From positions 31,273,464 to 31,337,463 of the forward strand of contig OZ020490.1 in NCBI GenBank assembly GCA_963971405.1: a DNA stretch of 64,000 nt, in the 5' to 3' direction. This document shows, piece by piece, positions 10,335 to 20,215 of the stretch (the stretch's first letter is position 1; each line of letters begins with the position of its first letter). Both the position numbers and the translations under genes were made by a program. The notes below the pieces were generated by a model that did not search any database, was not told the origin of the DNA, and worked only from the letters and a program-made list of their open reading frames with translations. The DNA comes from Psococerastis gibbosa. Taxonomy: Eukaryota; Arthropoda; Insecta; Psocodea; Psocidae.

Positions 10335-10545
10335 ATGTCTGGGCGTGTAGAGTTGTGGTACAAACTCCGACTTTCACCCGAAAGGTTGTTGGCTCTAGTC
10401 CCAAACTTGCTATATTGTTGGGCCATGCTTCGGAGGGCATGCAAAGCAGGCGGTCCCGGGTCTTCCTAGTTGAGAGGGGGCTTTATAGCCCTAACTCCAC
10501 TAGGTTGGCTTAGTATTAGAACAAAAAAGTCAATATTTATTTATA
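10335..10545 (+). mobile_element. tRNA-derived SINE, copy 1
   Basis: The head GTAGAGTTGTGGTACAAACT resembles a tRNA A-box region, and GGTTGTTGGCTCTAGTCC is a degenerate B box. The body 'GGGCTTTATAGCCCTAACTC' is shared with the copies at 22175-22380 and 26485-26560, and the end is T/A-rich. The ORF crossing it is a shadow. The copy at 22.2 kb keeps a better B box (GGTTCAAGTCC). Confidence 0.75.
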
Positions 10546-10677
10546 AGTTACTCGTTTCACAGCCGCAAGGATATGAACGTCGTCAGACGAAAAATTAAAA
10601 ACTTTCAGAAACTAATCTATTTAGGTACTCGACTGATATTCTACACTATAACTACTATTCTATAAAATAGGTCTAAG

Positions 10678-10860
10678 CATGGCCGTGCCCAGGGGGGTGG
10701 TCCATGGGGTCCGGACACAAATATATTTTATATTTTATGGATAAATTTATCATTTTATGTAAACCTGTATTTTTTATGAATATTTTTATGTCTTTAGCTA
10801 TGGGTTAGTTGTAAGAGTGGGCCGAAAGGCCCAAAATTCGCCTATATGGGAAATAAGAAA
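10678..10860. repeat. possible hAT-type fragment beginning GCATGGCCGTGCCC
   Basis: Starts GCATGGCCGTGCCCAGGGGG and contains a G-rich tract, like the ends of the MITEs at 22.5 and 42.2-42.8 kb. No second end or target duplication found. Confidence 0.3.
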
Positions 10861-11145
10861 AAAAATTTTGTCTGTCTTTGCGGCTGCAGAACGAGGAATT
10901 AATTAATTTCGTCAATAATTCACGGTCATTCATGGTTTTAGGACTCGAATCCTTAATTGACTAATCATCTATACGGTATTTGAGATGTTGAGGCCAGCAA
11001 CATACTGGAAACCGCGTTTTTTCCCTACTGAATAAGGTACACAGATCAGAGTTGGGTGAAATTGTTTTCTTCAATTTTCTAATCTCGACCTTATGCTTAA
11101 GCTCTCTTCTAACTGGGTGTCACCAAGTCATCCAGCTTTATTTAG

Positions 11146-11512
11146 TGTTGTTGTTGTTTCTAACGCCTGCTTTCAGGAATTTTGTTTTAAGCAACCCAGT
11201 CAGCCTGGCGGGGGGAGTGAGTCTGTTTGTTAACTTGAAGCACCCTAAGGGCAGACTCTTTCACCTCGGGGAAAGGGGAGTTGACTAACAGGGTGGACCT
11301 CCTGATTATAGTGGATTCCGAACCACTTGGGAAACATAGTAAAGTCACACGATTAAATCGGAGGTGACCAGGACTCGACTTATACTGCCTAGGCAAGTTA
11401 TCATGTCCCACCAGGTTCCCCTGCCAACGCTGTGCACACTACCAAGTTGCCGCAGTTTGAGACATGCTCTGCTCTAATGGAATCAACTTGGTAAGGCCGT
11501 TGGCGCTTTATT
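11146..11512 (-). repeat. dispersed repeat A, copy 1
   Basis: About 350 bp present four times: here and at 26055-26400 in one orientation, and at 13196-13545 and 19857-20215 in the other. Landmarks: AGCAACCC.GTCAG, GGGGGGAGTGAGTCTGTTTG, GGTGGACCTCCTGATTATAG, AAGTCACACGATTAAATCGG, AACGCTGTGCACACTACCAA. No coding potential and no A/B boxes recognised. A short fragment (GAGGACCTCCTGATAGTGGC) lies at 12851-12893. Confidence 0.8.
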
Positions 11513-11799
11513 TAGTGTTTATCTGTGTCTAATGCCTATATGGCCGTATGAATATGATTTGCACTTACATGCGCACAGTGCAATGGTATACAAAGATGGC
11601 TTCGACATTGCTGTAAGACACTAGATGATCCACTGATTCTTATCTACGTGGACTAGTTATCAGTGTTATCTGAGCGATGATACACAGATAAGCCGTTGGG
11701 TGATACATAGCTATGTTGTGGAATTGAGGTGGGCCAATGCCTCTAGAGTATGATATTTCCATTTATGGCAGGGGCTTCAAAATATTATGTAAACAAATG

Positions 11800-12050
11800 A
11801 GTGGCATAGAAGCAAAACGGACAAAGTCAATTTCAGATAATTTTTCAGGAGAGCCAAAAAATTATAGCTATGTGCCCTATGATTGCATCTAAAACCAATT
11901 TTTGAACTAGTTTTACTCTGGTCTATGCCAGAATTTGCTTCTGATAGTTAATTCAATTGATGATTTCAACCAAACGAATCTATTGGCGCCAAAAACTAAA
12001 TTTCAAAAATTTGTGGACTTAGCCCGTTTTGCTTCTATAACACTCAAATG
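11800..12050. mobile_element. foldback/TIR element
   Basis: Ends TGAGTGGCATAGAAGCAAAA and, inverted, TGAGTGTTATAGAAGCAAAA, followed on both sides by CGG.C.AAGTC. This gives an imperfect terminal inverted repeat of about 30 bp over a 250-bp element. No transposase. Superfamily not assigned. Confidence 0.6.
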
Positions 12051-12111
12051 GTGACTGAGTCTTTTTGGCGATAGTAATTAAATACTCATTCTGTAGCTGC
12101 ATGATCTATGG

Positions 12112-12200
12112 CAGTGGTCGCCAACCTTTTTGCAACGAACCCAAGATTACCCTCCGCTGACAATTTTTTTTAGTGAATCACTGGCGACCAAATCGTCTGT
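12112..12200. repeat. hAT-type terminus
   Basis: CAGTGGTCGCCAACCTTTTTG at 12112 is a classic hAT (Charlie-like) end. A CACTGGCGACCA segment at 12179-12190 may be the opposite end of a much-deleted copy. Target duplication not clear. Confidence 0.4.
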
Positions 12201-12940
12201 GTATACCGGCCTAAGAAACGGAAGTTATAGGTTCGAGACTCGATATTAAAGGAGAAATGTTCCGGCTGGTTTGAGTCAGCGCAACTCTATTGGGTACCTT
12301 AGCCTCAGGGGTATGGGAGGAACGCGGCGGCTGGGCATGTTGCTGACCACACGATACCATTTTGAGCAATGATCAGAGGAGAGAAAGAATTTAAATTGAC
12401 AACTACTTTAAAACTATTAATGCCCGGTAACGCAACATTCCTAGAAAACTAAATCGATTCGATATCTCGTCACGTGTTGCTGTGCGTACACGGAGGCATG
12501 GAGCATCATTGTTTTGTATTTTAGTTGCCATAGTTACCGTGAAAATATGTCGCTGAATAATTCGGCCACAGAACAACATAAATATATATGAATTCGGCTA
12601 TGAGTGACAATACCGTACAAAATGAAGCTAACGTAAAGTCTGAATTTAATTCTAAAAGTTTTTCAGCTAAATACAGCAGGAAATGTGGTAGGTTTTGTTC
12701 TTTATAAAAATTCTTCTTCTTGTTTATCTATCTTGTTAGTCCCCCTTCAGGGTGTTAATGGACTCATGCTTAACAAAATCTCCGTCGTTCGCACGATTGG
12801 GATATAGATAGCGTCCAACCTTTGTGTTTGAACTTGCTGTGATATTATTGAGAGGACCTCCTGATAGTGGCGAATTCCGAACCACTTGGCTTCAGCCTTT
12901 CACATGAATAATTACTTTTTATTAGAATAATTAGTGAATA
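12200..12940. other. no gene recognised
   Basis: Mixed intergenic sequence with only a short fragment of repeat A at 12851-12893. No ORF or exon was recognised. Confidence 0.35.
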
Positions 12941-12944
12941 TGTG

Positions 12945-13010
12945 GCGGAATGAGCCCGTGACTTCCTTTACGAAAGTCCAGATCGTTATCCACTGCACTA
13001 TGGCTTTCAC
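12945..13010 (-). mobile_element. tRNA-like SINE head
   Basis: Read on -, GCCATAGTGCAGTGGATAAC (A-box-like), an anticodon-like arm (CTTTCGTAAAG) and CACGGGCTCATTCC (B-box-like) follow each other at tRNA spacing. It is embedded in repeats, so a SINE head rather than a functional tRNA; the stems are imperfect. Confidence 0.5.
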
Positions 13011-13195
13011 CAGCAACTCAGTAACCGCCTCACACAATTACCAAATCCCATCAGATCAGCAAGTGTGACAAGTCTGATAGGTTGCTGGCTTTGCTAGCGG
13101 TCTAACCATTCCTTGTCTTACCTGGGTTAGCCCATAGAAGACTTTCTAGTCTTATGGTTCGCCCAGGTAAAAATAAAGTCGTTATTTATTTATTT

Positions 13196-13545
13196 TACCA
13201 TGTTAAATCCATAAGAGCAGAGCATGTTTCAAACTGCGACAAACTTGGTAGTGTGCACAGCGTTGGCAGGGGGACATGGTGGGACATGATAACGCGCTGA
13301 GACTATACCAGTCAGTCTACGTGCGTATCGTGTCCTGGTCACCTCCGATTTAATCATTTGACTTTACCATGTTCCCCAAGTGGTTCGGAATCGAGTATAA
13401 TCAGGAGTCAGTAAATTCCCCTTTCCCCCGAGGTGAAAGAGTCTGCCCTTAGGGTGCCTCAAGTTAACAAACAGACTCACTCCCCGCGCCAGCCTGACAG
13501 TGTTGCTTAAAGCAGAAATGCTGAAAGCAGGCGTTAGAAACAATA
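13196..13545 (+). repeat. dispersed repeat A, copy 2
   Basis: Same family as 19857-20215 in the same orientation. The flank continues through 13630 with sequence also found at 21461-21545, showing that the repeat unit extends about 85 bp further and ends near TTTGTATATTTCAG. Confidence 0.8.
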
Positions 13546-13839
13546 CAACAACAACACCAATTTCTTCAGAAGGGGGGAGGGGAGGTTAGGAAATGTTTAT
13601 TGGAAGAGGAACTTTGTATATTTCAGTATGTTGGATGAAAAATGTTTACAGATTGGTCGGACTACAGTTGCTGCAAGTCGAGGACTGTAATTCCCCAAGC
13701 TATGGCCAATTTGAATTACCTGATCCAAACAAGTTTACTGTTTGTAATTATAGAAACCATATCCAAACATATAGTATAGAGGGGCTTATACTGTCAAGCC
13801 CTGATTAGCCGAGGCTTATCTCAGCTTAGATGGCATGTT

Positions 13840-14370
13840 GGTTGCGTACTGATTAGTGATTTGAGTCACTGTCACCGATTTAGGCTATAATTTAAATAGC
13901 TTTGTTTCTAATACTCTGATAGTCGCATGCAGGAGCAAGTAACTCGCTCAGGTTTAGCCTATGCACTAGGCAGTCTTAAGCGAAATACCCCGAAATGCTT
14001 TCCGATCGCCTCACGTAAGCTAAACATAAGGTATGCCCGAGGCTGTCACCATGACTACTCCATGACTGGCTAGCTATTATTTTATATATATATATATATT
14101 ACTACTTCTTAAATTTCTTAGCATAACTAAACAAAAGAATAACCGACTTTAATTGTTAAGCGAAACTAATAAGTCTATGTGACTTGTATAATAATCACTG
14201 TCAAGTAAGAAAAGTTACAGTGACTTTTGATTACTCATACCAAGATGTACCAAGATTACTTAGATAGCAGGATCAAAAGCAGTCACTCCAGTGACAGAAA
14301 TCAACAGTATTTGTATCAGTGACTGTCGAGTCACTGTCACCGGTCACTGCTGCTCCTGGAAATATCTGTC
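13840..14370. other. AT-rich stretch with clustered GTCACTG/CAGTGAC words
   Basis: CAGTGAC, GTCACTG, TGAGTCACTG or AGTCACT occur roughly ten times in 500 bp on both strands, with an AT microsatellite at 14083-14099. No gene is visible. Confidence 0.4.
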
Positions 14371-14896
14371 ACGCCCCACCTCTAGTTGCTCATCCGAGAC
14401 CGGGAGAAAAATTTCTGGGATAGTCTGGGTTGTGGAAATTTATTAATTTGAGGTCTTAGTGGAAAAATAACGTACATAGTTATATGTTTAAGGTTCAGAA
14501 AGTATAAGGCAGGTCTTTAATTTTTTACAGTTGCTCTATTCTGAGAGACCTATTTTGTTTCTTGTAATATAATTTTCCATTTATTGGCGTTGCCTTGTAG
14601 TATACAATAGACAGCAGCACTCAAAACGTCATTGTAATTGTTGGTAAAAAAAAAAAAAAAGATTCAGGGACTTCCTTGAGCGGGATCAGGACTTCTTTTG
14701 AGACCGGTAGCTCGAGGTCTGGACCAGCACCGATACTTGGGCCATCTCCAGTATCCAACTCTTTCTGCTTCACACCCTTTTTGATTGCCAATTAGTTCTT
14801 TCGCCCACTAGGTACTGATTTGTTCCCTGTTTCACCGGTGTGATCTATCCCTGGGCTGTTTGATAAACCAATAATGCAATATTTCCCCTGTAACAG

Positions 14897-15201
14897 ACAA
14901 TATGGGACGCGTGGACTCTGCGAGATCGCTTCACATACCACGACGTGCCTTCGAGGACCTATCGATAACCAGTGCTACCACCCTAAGCCGGTCAGACAGC
15001 GCTGCCAACCAATCGGCTAACCATAATGGTGACAGGCAGAGCGCCAGGCGGGGCGTTGAGGAAGACTTCATCATCCCGGTGCTGCCGCAAGGGAAGCGCC
15101 TAGTGTTCAACATCAAGACGACGTGGGGTGATCGGCACTATGTCGGTCTGAATGGCATTGAGATGTTTAATTGTTTTGGCAAGAAGATTAAAGTTGAGCA
15201 T
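14897..15201 (+). CDS. KATNIP: KATNIP-like exon: start of a DUF4457 repeat
   Basis: Acceptor TGTAACAG ends at 14896; donor CAT|GTAAGT follows 15201. Length 305 nt, entered after two bases of a codon. The first half is Ser/Arg/Asn-rich linker; the second half has a basic 'LPQGKRLVFNI' strand and 'TWGDRHYVGLNGIE', the hallmark of KATNIP (KIAA0556). KATNIP is a ciliary-base protein that binds microtubules and katanin and is mutated in Joubert syndrome 26 (known for vertebrates). The ATG at 14902 is internal and need not be the start; upstream exons were not found. The partner exon that should complete this repeat is also not seen before 21585. Confidence 0.85.
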
Positions 15202-15369
15202 GTAAGTATAGGTGAAACTAGGGCTACAGGAAAGGAGGCTCCCTGAAGATCGCTTTTTATACACGTGGTATAAAAACCGTGGATAAAAACCGGTCGGGTG
15301 TACCCTGGCAACGCTAAGTGGAAACATCTAGCGGCTAATCCTTTCACCACTGAGACCAAAGACGACCTT

Positions 15370-15790
15370 TGGGTGTGGACCGACCATGGCGTCAGGTTAG
15401 AAAGAATACTGCGAACCAGCAGGAATTCTCAATAGTCACACAATCAAGTGGTTTACTGATGGCTCTAGGCAAGGACGTGTCTTTGGTCCTGGGGTTAAAT
15501 ATCTGGAGTCTATACTAACTACAGTATACCAACTACAGTACACCTCTCTGGGCTTTGCAACTAGGATGGACATCTTACTAACATAGGTGTCAGAGAGTCT
15601 AGAGTATGCAGATTCTGCAATGAAGGAGCGGAGGACCCCGAGCACATCTTCCTTCACTACGAAGAAGAGCAGAATGCTTGGGAAGCTTGCAGTTACATGT
15701 AAAAGACCTACCACTTCTAAACCCCCTCAAGATCCTGGCTCTCCTAAGGGAGATAGGCATCGAGGAAGTGGAGCAATGTAGATACTTTGT
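15370..15790 (+). mobile_element. degenerate LINE: RNase H and C-terminal Cys/His fragment
   Basis: In broken frames the + strand gives 'WFTDGSR' (first catalytic Asp block of LINE-type RNase H) at about 15450 and 'CRFCNEGAEDPEHIF' (the CCHC-like end of I/Jockey-group ORF2) at about 15605-15650. A poly-A-like tail follows at 15830-15850. Intronic to KATNIP. Confidence 0.6.
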
Positions 15791-15899
15791 TGTAGGGGGC
15801 ACAATAGGCTTAATTGTACCCCATTAAATAAAAAAAATAAAAAAAATTAGGTGAAACTAGTAAAAAAACGTCGTAAAAATTATAGTTAAGAGCGAAATT

Positions 15900-16280
15900 A
15901 TTTGTTAGGACGAACCCAGTTGGGTTTGGTAGGCCTTACTGCAGCTTATGGAGGGATGGAGAACAGAATCAGTGCATTTGAAATGCGGATACACAGAGTA
16001 ATGCTGCGCATAACTTGGAGAGTTTGTTTCCCCATTGCTGAGGTCCTGAGGCGAGTAGAGACATAAACCCAGTTGCTGCTGACAGTTAAGAAACGGAAAC
16101 TATCGCCTTCTGCATGTTGTAATAGAAGGACTGAGAGCCTCCGGCAGAAGAACATCCTGGTAGAAAAACCTGAGGCAGTGGTTTGGCAAGAGAACGACTT
16201 CCCTTTTCAGAACAGCCCAAGATACAAATTGCCATGATGCTGGCCAATTTTCGCCAAAAGAGGCATGGAGAAAAGAACCT
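15900..16280 (+). mobile_element. degenerate LINE, reverse transcriptase tail
   Basis: The + strand gives 'MENRISAFEMRIHRVMLRI' and later 'AEEHPG' and 'VVWQEND' in shifting frames. The same end, more complete, occurs at 27530-27760 ('TYLGHVLRN', 'RQWFG'), so the two are copies of one RTE-like family. Not functional. Confidence 0.55.
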
Positions 16281-16450
16281 CGAAATCTCTTCTAAGTCCT
16301 AGAATCGAATAGAATACCTCTGTATTGAGTCATAACATGAAACAATAGGCGTTCTAAAACCTAAGACACAATGACAATAAATAAATTAAACACATTAAAA
16401 TAGCCTAAAGCAATTTCTTCACTGAGAATCATGAGAAGAACACCGGCTGT

Positions 16451-17032
16451 CTAGTTCCACATCATGTCCTCCACATATAAGCATTGGTCTATGAGGTGCC
16501 CCTTTAGTTTACTTCTAAAAGCTGTCATTTCTTCCACCTCTCTAATGCTCCTAGGCAGCCCTTGTAAGTATCTAGCACCTGCATAGGCTAGTTTACCCTG
16601 ATATCTACTGGTTCTATGCATAGGGATCACGAGATCATCCCTGCCCTTAGTACCATAGGCATGAGTGTCACCCAGCCTTGGGAAGGTGCCATACACCTTC
16701 TTTACATAGGTGTAAAACTCCAGAACATGGAGAGATGGTACCGTTAGAATGCCCAGTCTTTTGAAATGTGGACGACTAGATGCGACTGACTTTAGGCAGA
16801 CCACCACAAAGATATGGAATCGCCCTCTTCTGAAGCTTAAAAATTCTCTCAAGCCTTTGTAAAAACAACATTCATTGTTTGCTCGTAGATTTCTGCAGAA
16901 CCATCGGACATCAATGTCTTGCCGCAGTACTCTCGAGATCCGCGCGTTGTCGAAAATCTGGTAGATGGCGTGCATTTGACGCGCGATGATGCCCATATGT
17001 GGCTTGCGCCGTTCACACCAGGAGCTAAGCAT
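16451..17032 (-). mobile_element. LINE (CR1/Rex/Daphne-type) ORF2 C-terminus
   Basis: A 193-residue open frame on -. The C-terminal half has the usual arrangement of this group: 'RLGILTVPSLHVLEFYTYVK', then 'THAYGTKGRDDL', 'P.HRTSRYQGKLAYAGARYL', 'LPRSIREVEEM', and a last block ending in 'LYVEDM'. This is the tail beyond the polymerase thumb. The catalytic YxDD motif is absent, so it is a 5'-truncated copy. It lies antisense in a KATNIP intron. Confidence 0.7.
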
Positions 17033-17137
17033 ACTGTAACTGTAGACTGGTAAGTGATTTATTTTATTGTATTAAGACGTGGGACTCTTTTGGGTATACG
17101 CGCTGGCCGGTGTGTGTCTGGTGTGTTTGATGTTATG

Positions 17138-17494
17138 CAGCAGTCGAATTCGGGATGATAGGCCGTGGCCGATATCTTCTTCTTCTTCTTCTTCTTCTTC
17201 AGCCAACGCCCGTCCTTGGCTGGTAGGCCATTTGACGCCGTGCCGCGTAATAGAGCTGGGCCAATCCCTCCTGTGTCTCAGTTCGGTTTTCTATCTCAAT
17301 GCCAATGCAGCTGAATAGGTGGTCGATATGAAAACGGTTCGTCAACATCTGCGGTCGACATCTTCAGTGATACTGACAAAGGCTTAGCAGCTACTGAGCA
17401 GTTGAACTGGAGAAGTCGATCGCAGATGTTGACGAAACGCTTGGAAGTATGCTTTCAGATCGACCACGGCCTATCATCCCGGATTATACTGCTT
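17138..17494. repeat. foldback repeat interrupted by a LINE tail
   Basis: GCAGTCGAATTCGGGATGAT followed by AGGCCGTGG at 17138 is matched in reverse by CCACGGCCTATCATCCCGGA at 17465. Inside it CGTCAACATCTGCG (17341) pairs with CGCAGATGTTGACG (17420). The left arm is broken by the insertion at 17173-17323. The ORFs here are shadows. Confidence 0.65.
17173..17323 (-). mobile_element. LINE 3' end with (GAA)n tail, copy 1
   Basis: About 150 bp shared with 28783-28913. On - it reads a short coding tail ('GIE.ENRTETQ.GL') and ends in a (GAA)n run, seen as (TTC)n on +, typical of a LINE 3' end with a microsatellite tail. It sits inside the 17.1-17.5 kb foldback. Confidence 0.6.
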
Positions 17495-17678
17495 CATCAC
17501 GCAGATCTGACTGTGAAAGTCTTTGTAATTATATGTTTGGTGTGTTGTATGAGACCGAGTCATGGCTCTGAGGTGTTGCAGCGTGTGTGGTTTTGGGAGG
17601 AGTCTGGCTGCAGAGTGAGAAAAGCATTCGGTTATTATGTAGCTGACTGAAGGAGCCTCGCCCCACAAGTATTGTTAT

Positions 17679-17910
17679 GAATCGCCATTTACTGCAGGGT
17701 CAGAAGGAGGAAGCCAAAACTGACAGGATTGGCGATCGCCATTTACTGCAGGGCTTGGAAAACCGACGGGATTGGCGACTGCCATTTGGCGCAGGGTTGG
17801 ACCGATGCCAATCCCGTCGGTTTTCCAAGCCCTGCAATAAATGGCGTTAGCCAATCCTGTCGGTTTTGGCTTCCTCCTCCTGACCCTACAGTAAATGGCG
17901 ATTCTTAATA
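17679..17910. repeat. long inverted repeat with internal 17-bp repeats
   Basis: Arms of about 105 bp pair around a centre near 17795: AATCGCCATTTACTGCAGGG at 17680 against its inverse ending at 17907, and CTTGGAAAACCGACGGGATT against AATCCCGTCGGTTTTCCAAG. Each arm holds copies of CGCCATTTACTGCAGGG. The folded transcript would be a nearly complete hairpin. No coding content. Confidence 0.8.
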
Positions 17911-18398
17911 CTACTGCCACACCTAGCATATAGGGGGTGTGCCTGGGATATAAAGGCCCGGTACATACGGATGATTCGGTCACCAATAAGCATTTCCCAT
18001 TGGAGCGAAGCATGGAAAAACCACAGTTCACTGCAGCAGACTGTAGCTGCAACTAACCAGCGACAAGTCAGCTACGAAAATCTGCTGTAGTTGACTGCGT
18101 TTTTGCCAGGTATACCACCATTACCCATTTACCCCCATGACAAGTTTCTCAGCGGATTACTGGCGACTGAAACGTCAGTGTTTGCTGGGCCTAAACACCT
18201 GTGGGTAAGGCGAGAGTGCCCTAAACGGAGCCTAGTTCGGGTTGTCTCTTCTAAGCAACAAATGGTATGCAATGCTGAATTACATGGTTTCTGTTTAATA
18301 GGGATTTTGAAGAAACAGCTAAGGCTTTATTTCTCCAGCTTTCAGAGCTTTCATTTACAAAAAACATGTCGTTTCCTTCAATAAAATTATATTATTAG

Positions 18399-18540
18399 TT
18401 ATATTTAAAATTATTTAAGTTAAATAGCAACATTAATTATTCTTAATTTTTCATGAGCGATGAACATGTGTTCAGACAAACGTTTCGGTTTGGAAATCTT
18501 ATAATAGTATTTTCCTCCATCGTAAAATAAAAATAAATAA
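18399..18540. repeat. dispersed repeat C, copy 1
   Basis: AATTTTTCATGAGC, ATGTGTTC.GACAAA and TTTCGGTTT recur at 23405-23545 in the same order, followed in both by A-rich sequence. Both copies lie in KATNIP introns. Confidence 0.55.
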
Positions 18541-18689
18541 ATTAAAATTGGAGAGATGGGACATTTGAGCGCGCCAAAAATACTTTTTGAATCCTAGGGC
18601 CACCTGGTACGATGGTATACCATCCCTCAGCTCCGCCATAATGCGACAATGCGTGCCATTGTTGGGGCTTTGGGACAGGACAAATTGTA

Positions 18690-19565
18690 GCAGCAAGACA
18701 TATTTCGTCCAGCCATTATTATTTACCTTACATTTTCGAAGCCACCCTTAGTTGTCTACGCCCACTAACTACAGACGTACTATGCAATTGTGCAGTCAAT
18801 AGCAGAATATGGCTTATTAGCGTGGGGGGGGGGGGGGGGGGAGCTTACTGCACTCACCTACAATCTCTTGAGGTTGCATTGAAAAGTGTCCTGCGGGTCG
18901 CAATGCGCAGACCACACCGTTTCCCATCCCTCCAACTATATAATGACTTCCAGGTTCATCCATTGACACAACTTTACACAAGACAACTACTACTATACAG
19001 ATACAAACGCAGCATGACGTTAGACGGCCAGACAGACTACATATAACATGGACTAAACACAAGACTTGGAGTGGGCCGCAATCTCAGAACTTTTGCCCCA
19101 AAAACATCCCTACTTCAAACATCACACATATATAGATCCATTTCCCCATACAACAGTCTTACAGAATCAATTAAACAACTAAACAATATTAAACTTTTCG
19201 ATCGCACCATAAAAAAACGTATTTTCACCCAATTAGCCGAATAACAGCCTCAGTTTTTGCTCAAGCTGTTAATTTAATTTAAGCTATCTACTTACATACA
19301 GTATATTGTACAAACCTACCGTTATTTTTATTATTTTATCTTTCTGCTTCTTATTAATAGGCCTATTTTTTTCTGTGATTTTTACATGATATAAATGACA
19401 TAAATTATTATAGTGTAACTAGTGTATTTAAATATTATTTGTATTGCAAACTGTTTAGGGGCCCATCACGGGCCTAGCCTAACGGGCCCCATATGTTTAT
19501 TAATGTATTACGAAGGAAAATTTTTGAAATACATTTACTTTACTTTACTTTTACTTTACATGTGA
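18690..19565 (+). mobile_element. LINE ORF2 C-terminus with 3' tail
   Basis: On + the sequence reads 'SIAEYGLLAWGG', 'LQSLEVALKSVLRVAMRRPH', 'LYTRQLLLYRYKR' and ends near 19245. This is the post-catalytic region of a CR1/Jockey-type reverse transcriptase. The 3' end is a TTTAC/ACTTT microsatellite (19530-19562). The conserved Trp-Gly-Gly codons are blown up by an 18-G run at 18823-18840. A few frame breaks; inactive. Confidence 0.65.
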
Positions 19566-19616
19566 TGAAAGTATGTAAGGACTCATTCCAACCAGTTCTT
19601 TGAATTTCATAATATC

Positions 19617-19634
19617 ATATATATATATATATAA
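19617..19634. repeat. AT microsatellite
   Basis: Alternating TA run of about 18 bp. Confidence 0.8.
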
Positions 19635-19856
19635 GAAATCGCACGTCCATTAATAAAGCGTATAACAACGTTCTTATACAATGATGACCATTCCTTATTG
19701 TTTCTGTCACGCAATATAGCGTTATTTTCTTTTCTTTTGATAACTATAATAAAACGCAAGGGATTCCTTGACCTCTCCTAAAATTGTATTATGAGATTTT
19801 CAAAAGGAAAACCTGTGGAGATTTATGCCTGGGTGCAACCAATTTTTGCCAACGGC

Positions 19857-20215
19857 CTTACCATGTTGAATCCATGAGAGCAGAGCATGTTTCAAACTGC
19901 GGCAAACTTGGTTGTGTGCACAGCGTTGGCAAAGGAACACGGTGGGACATGATAACGTGCTGAGACTACACCAGTCAGTCTACGTGCGTATCGTGTCCTG
20001 TTCATCTCCGATTTAATCGTGTGACTTTACCATGTTCCCCAAGTGGTTCGGAATCCACTATAATCAGGAGGTCTACCCTGTCAGCCAATTCCCCTTTCCC
20101 CCCGAGTTGAAAGAGTCTGCCCTTAGGGTGCCTCAAGTTAACAGACTCACTCCCCTGCCAGACTGACAGGGTTGCTTAAAGCAGAAATGCTGAAAGCCGG
20201 CGTTGGAAGCAATAC
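19857..20215 (+). repeat. dispersed repeat A, copy 3, split by a LINE
   Basis: Same unit as 13196-13630; its last 85 bp are displaced to 21461-21545 by the LINE at 20216-21460. The junction repeats GGAAGCAATAC at 20205-20215 and GGAAACAATAC at 21461-21471, the probable target duplication of that LINE. Confidence 0.8.

Noticed and set aside
12950..13010. Functional tRNA gene
   Set aside because: A- and B-box-like words are present, but acceptor and other stems do not pair properly and it is embedded in repeats; SINE head is more likely.
17679..17910. CRISPR-like array, because a 17-bp unit repeats
   Set aside because: Units lie in two inverted arms without equal spacers and the genome is eukaryotic.
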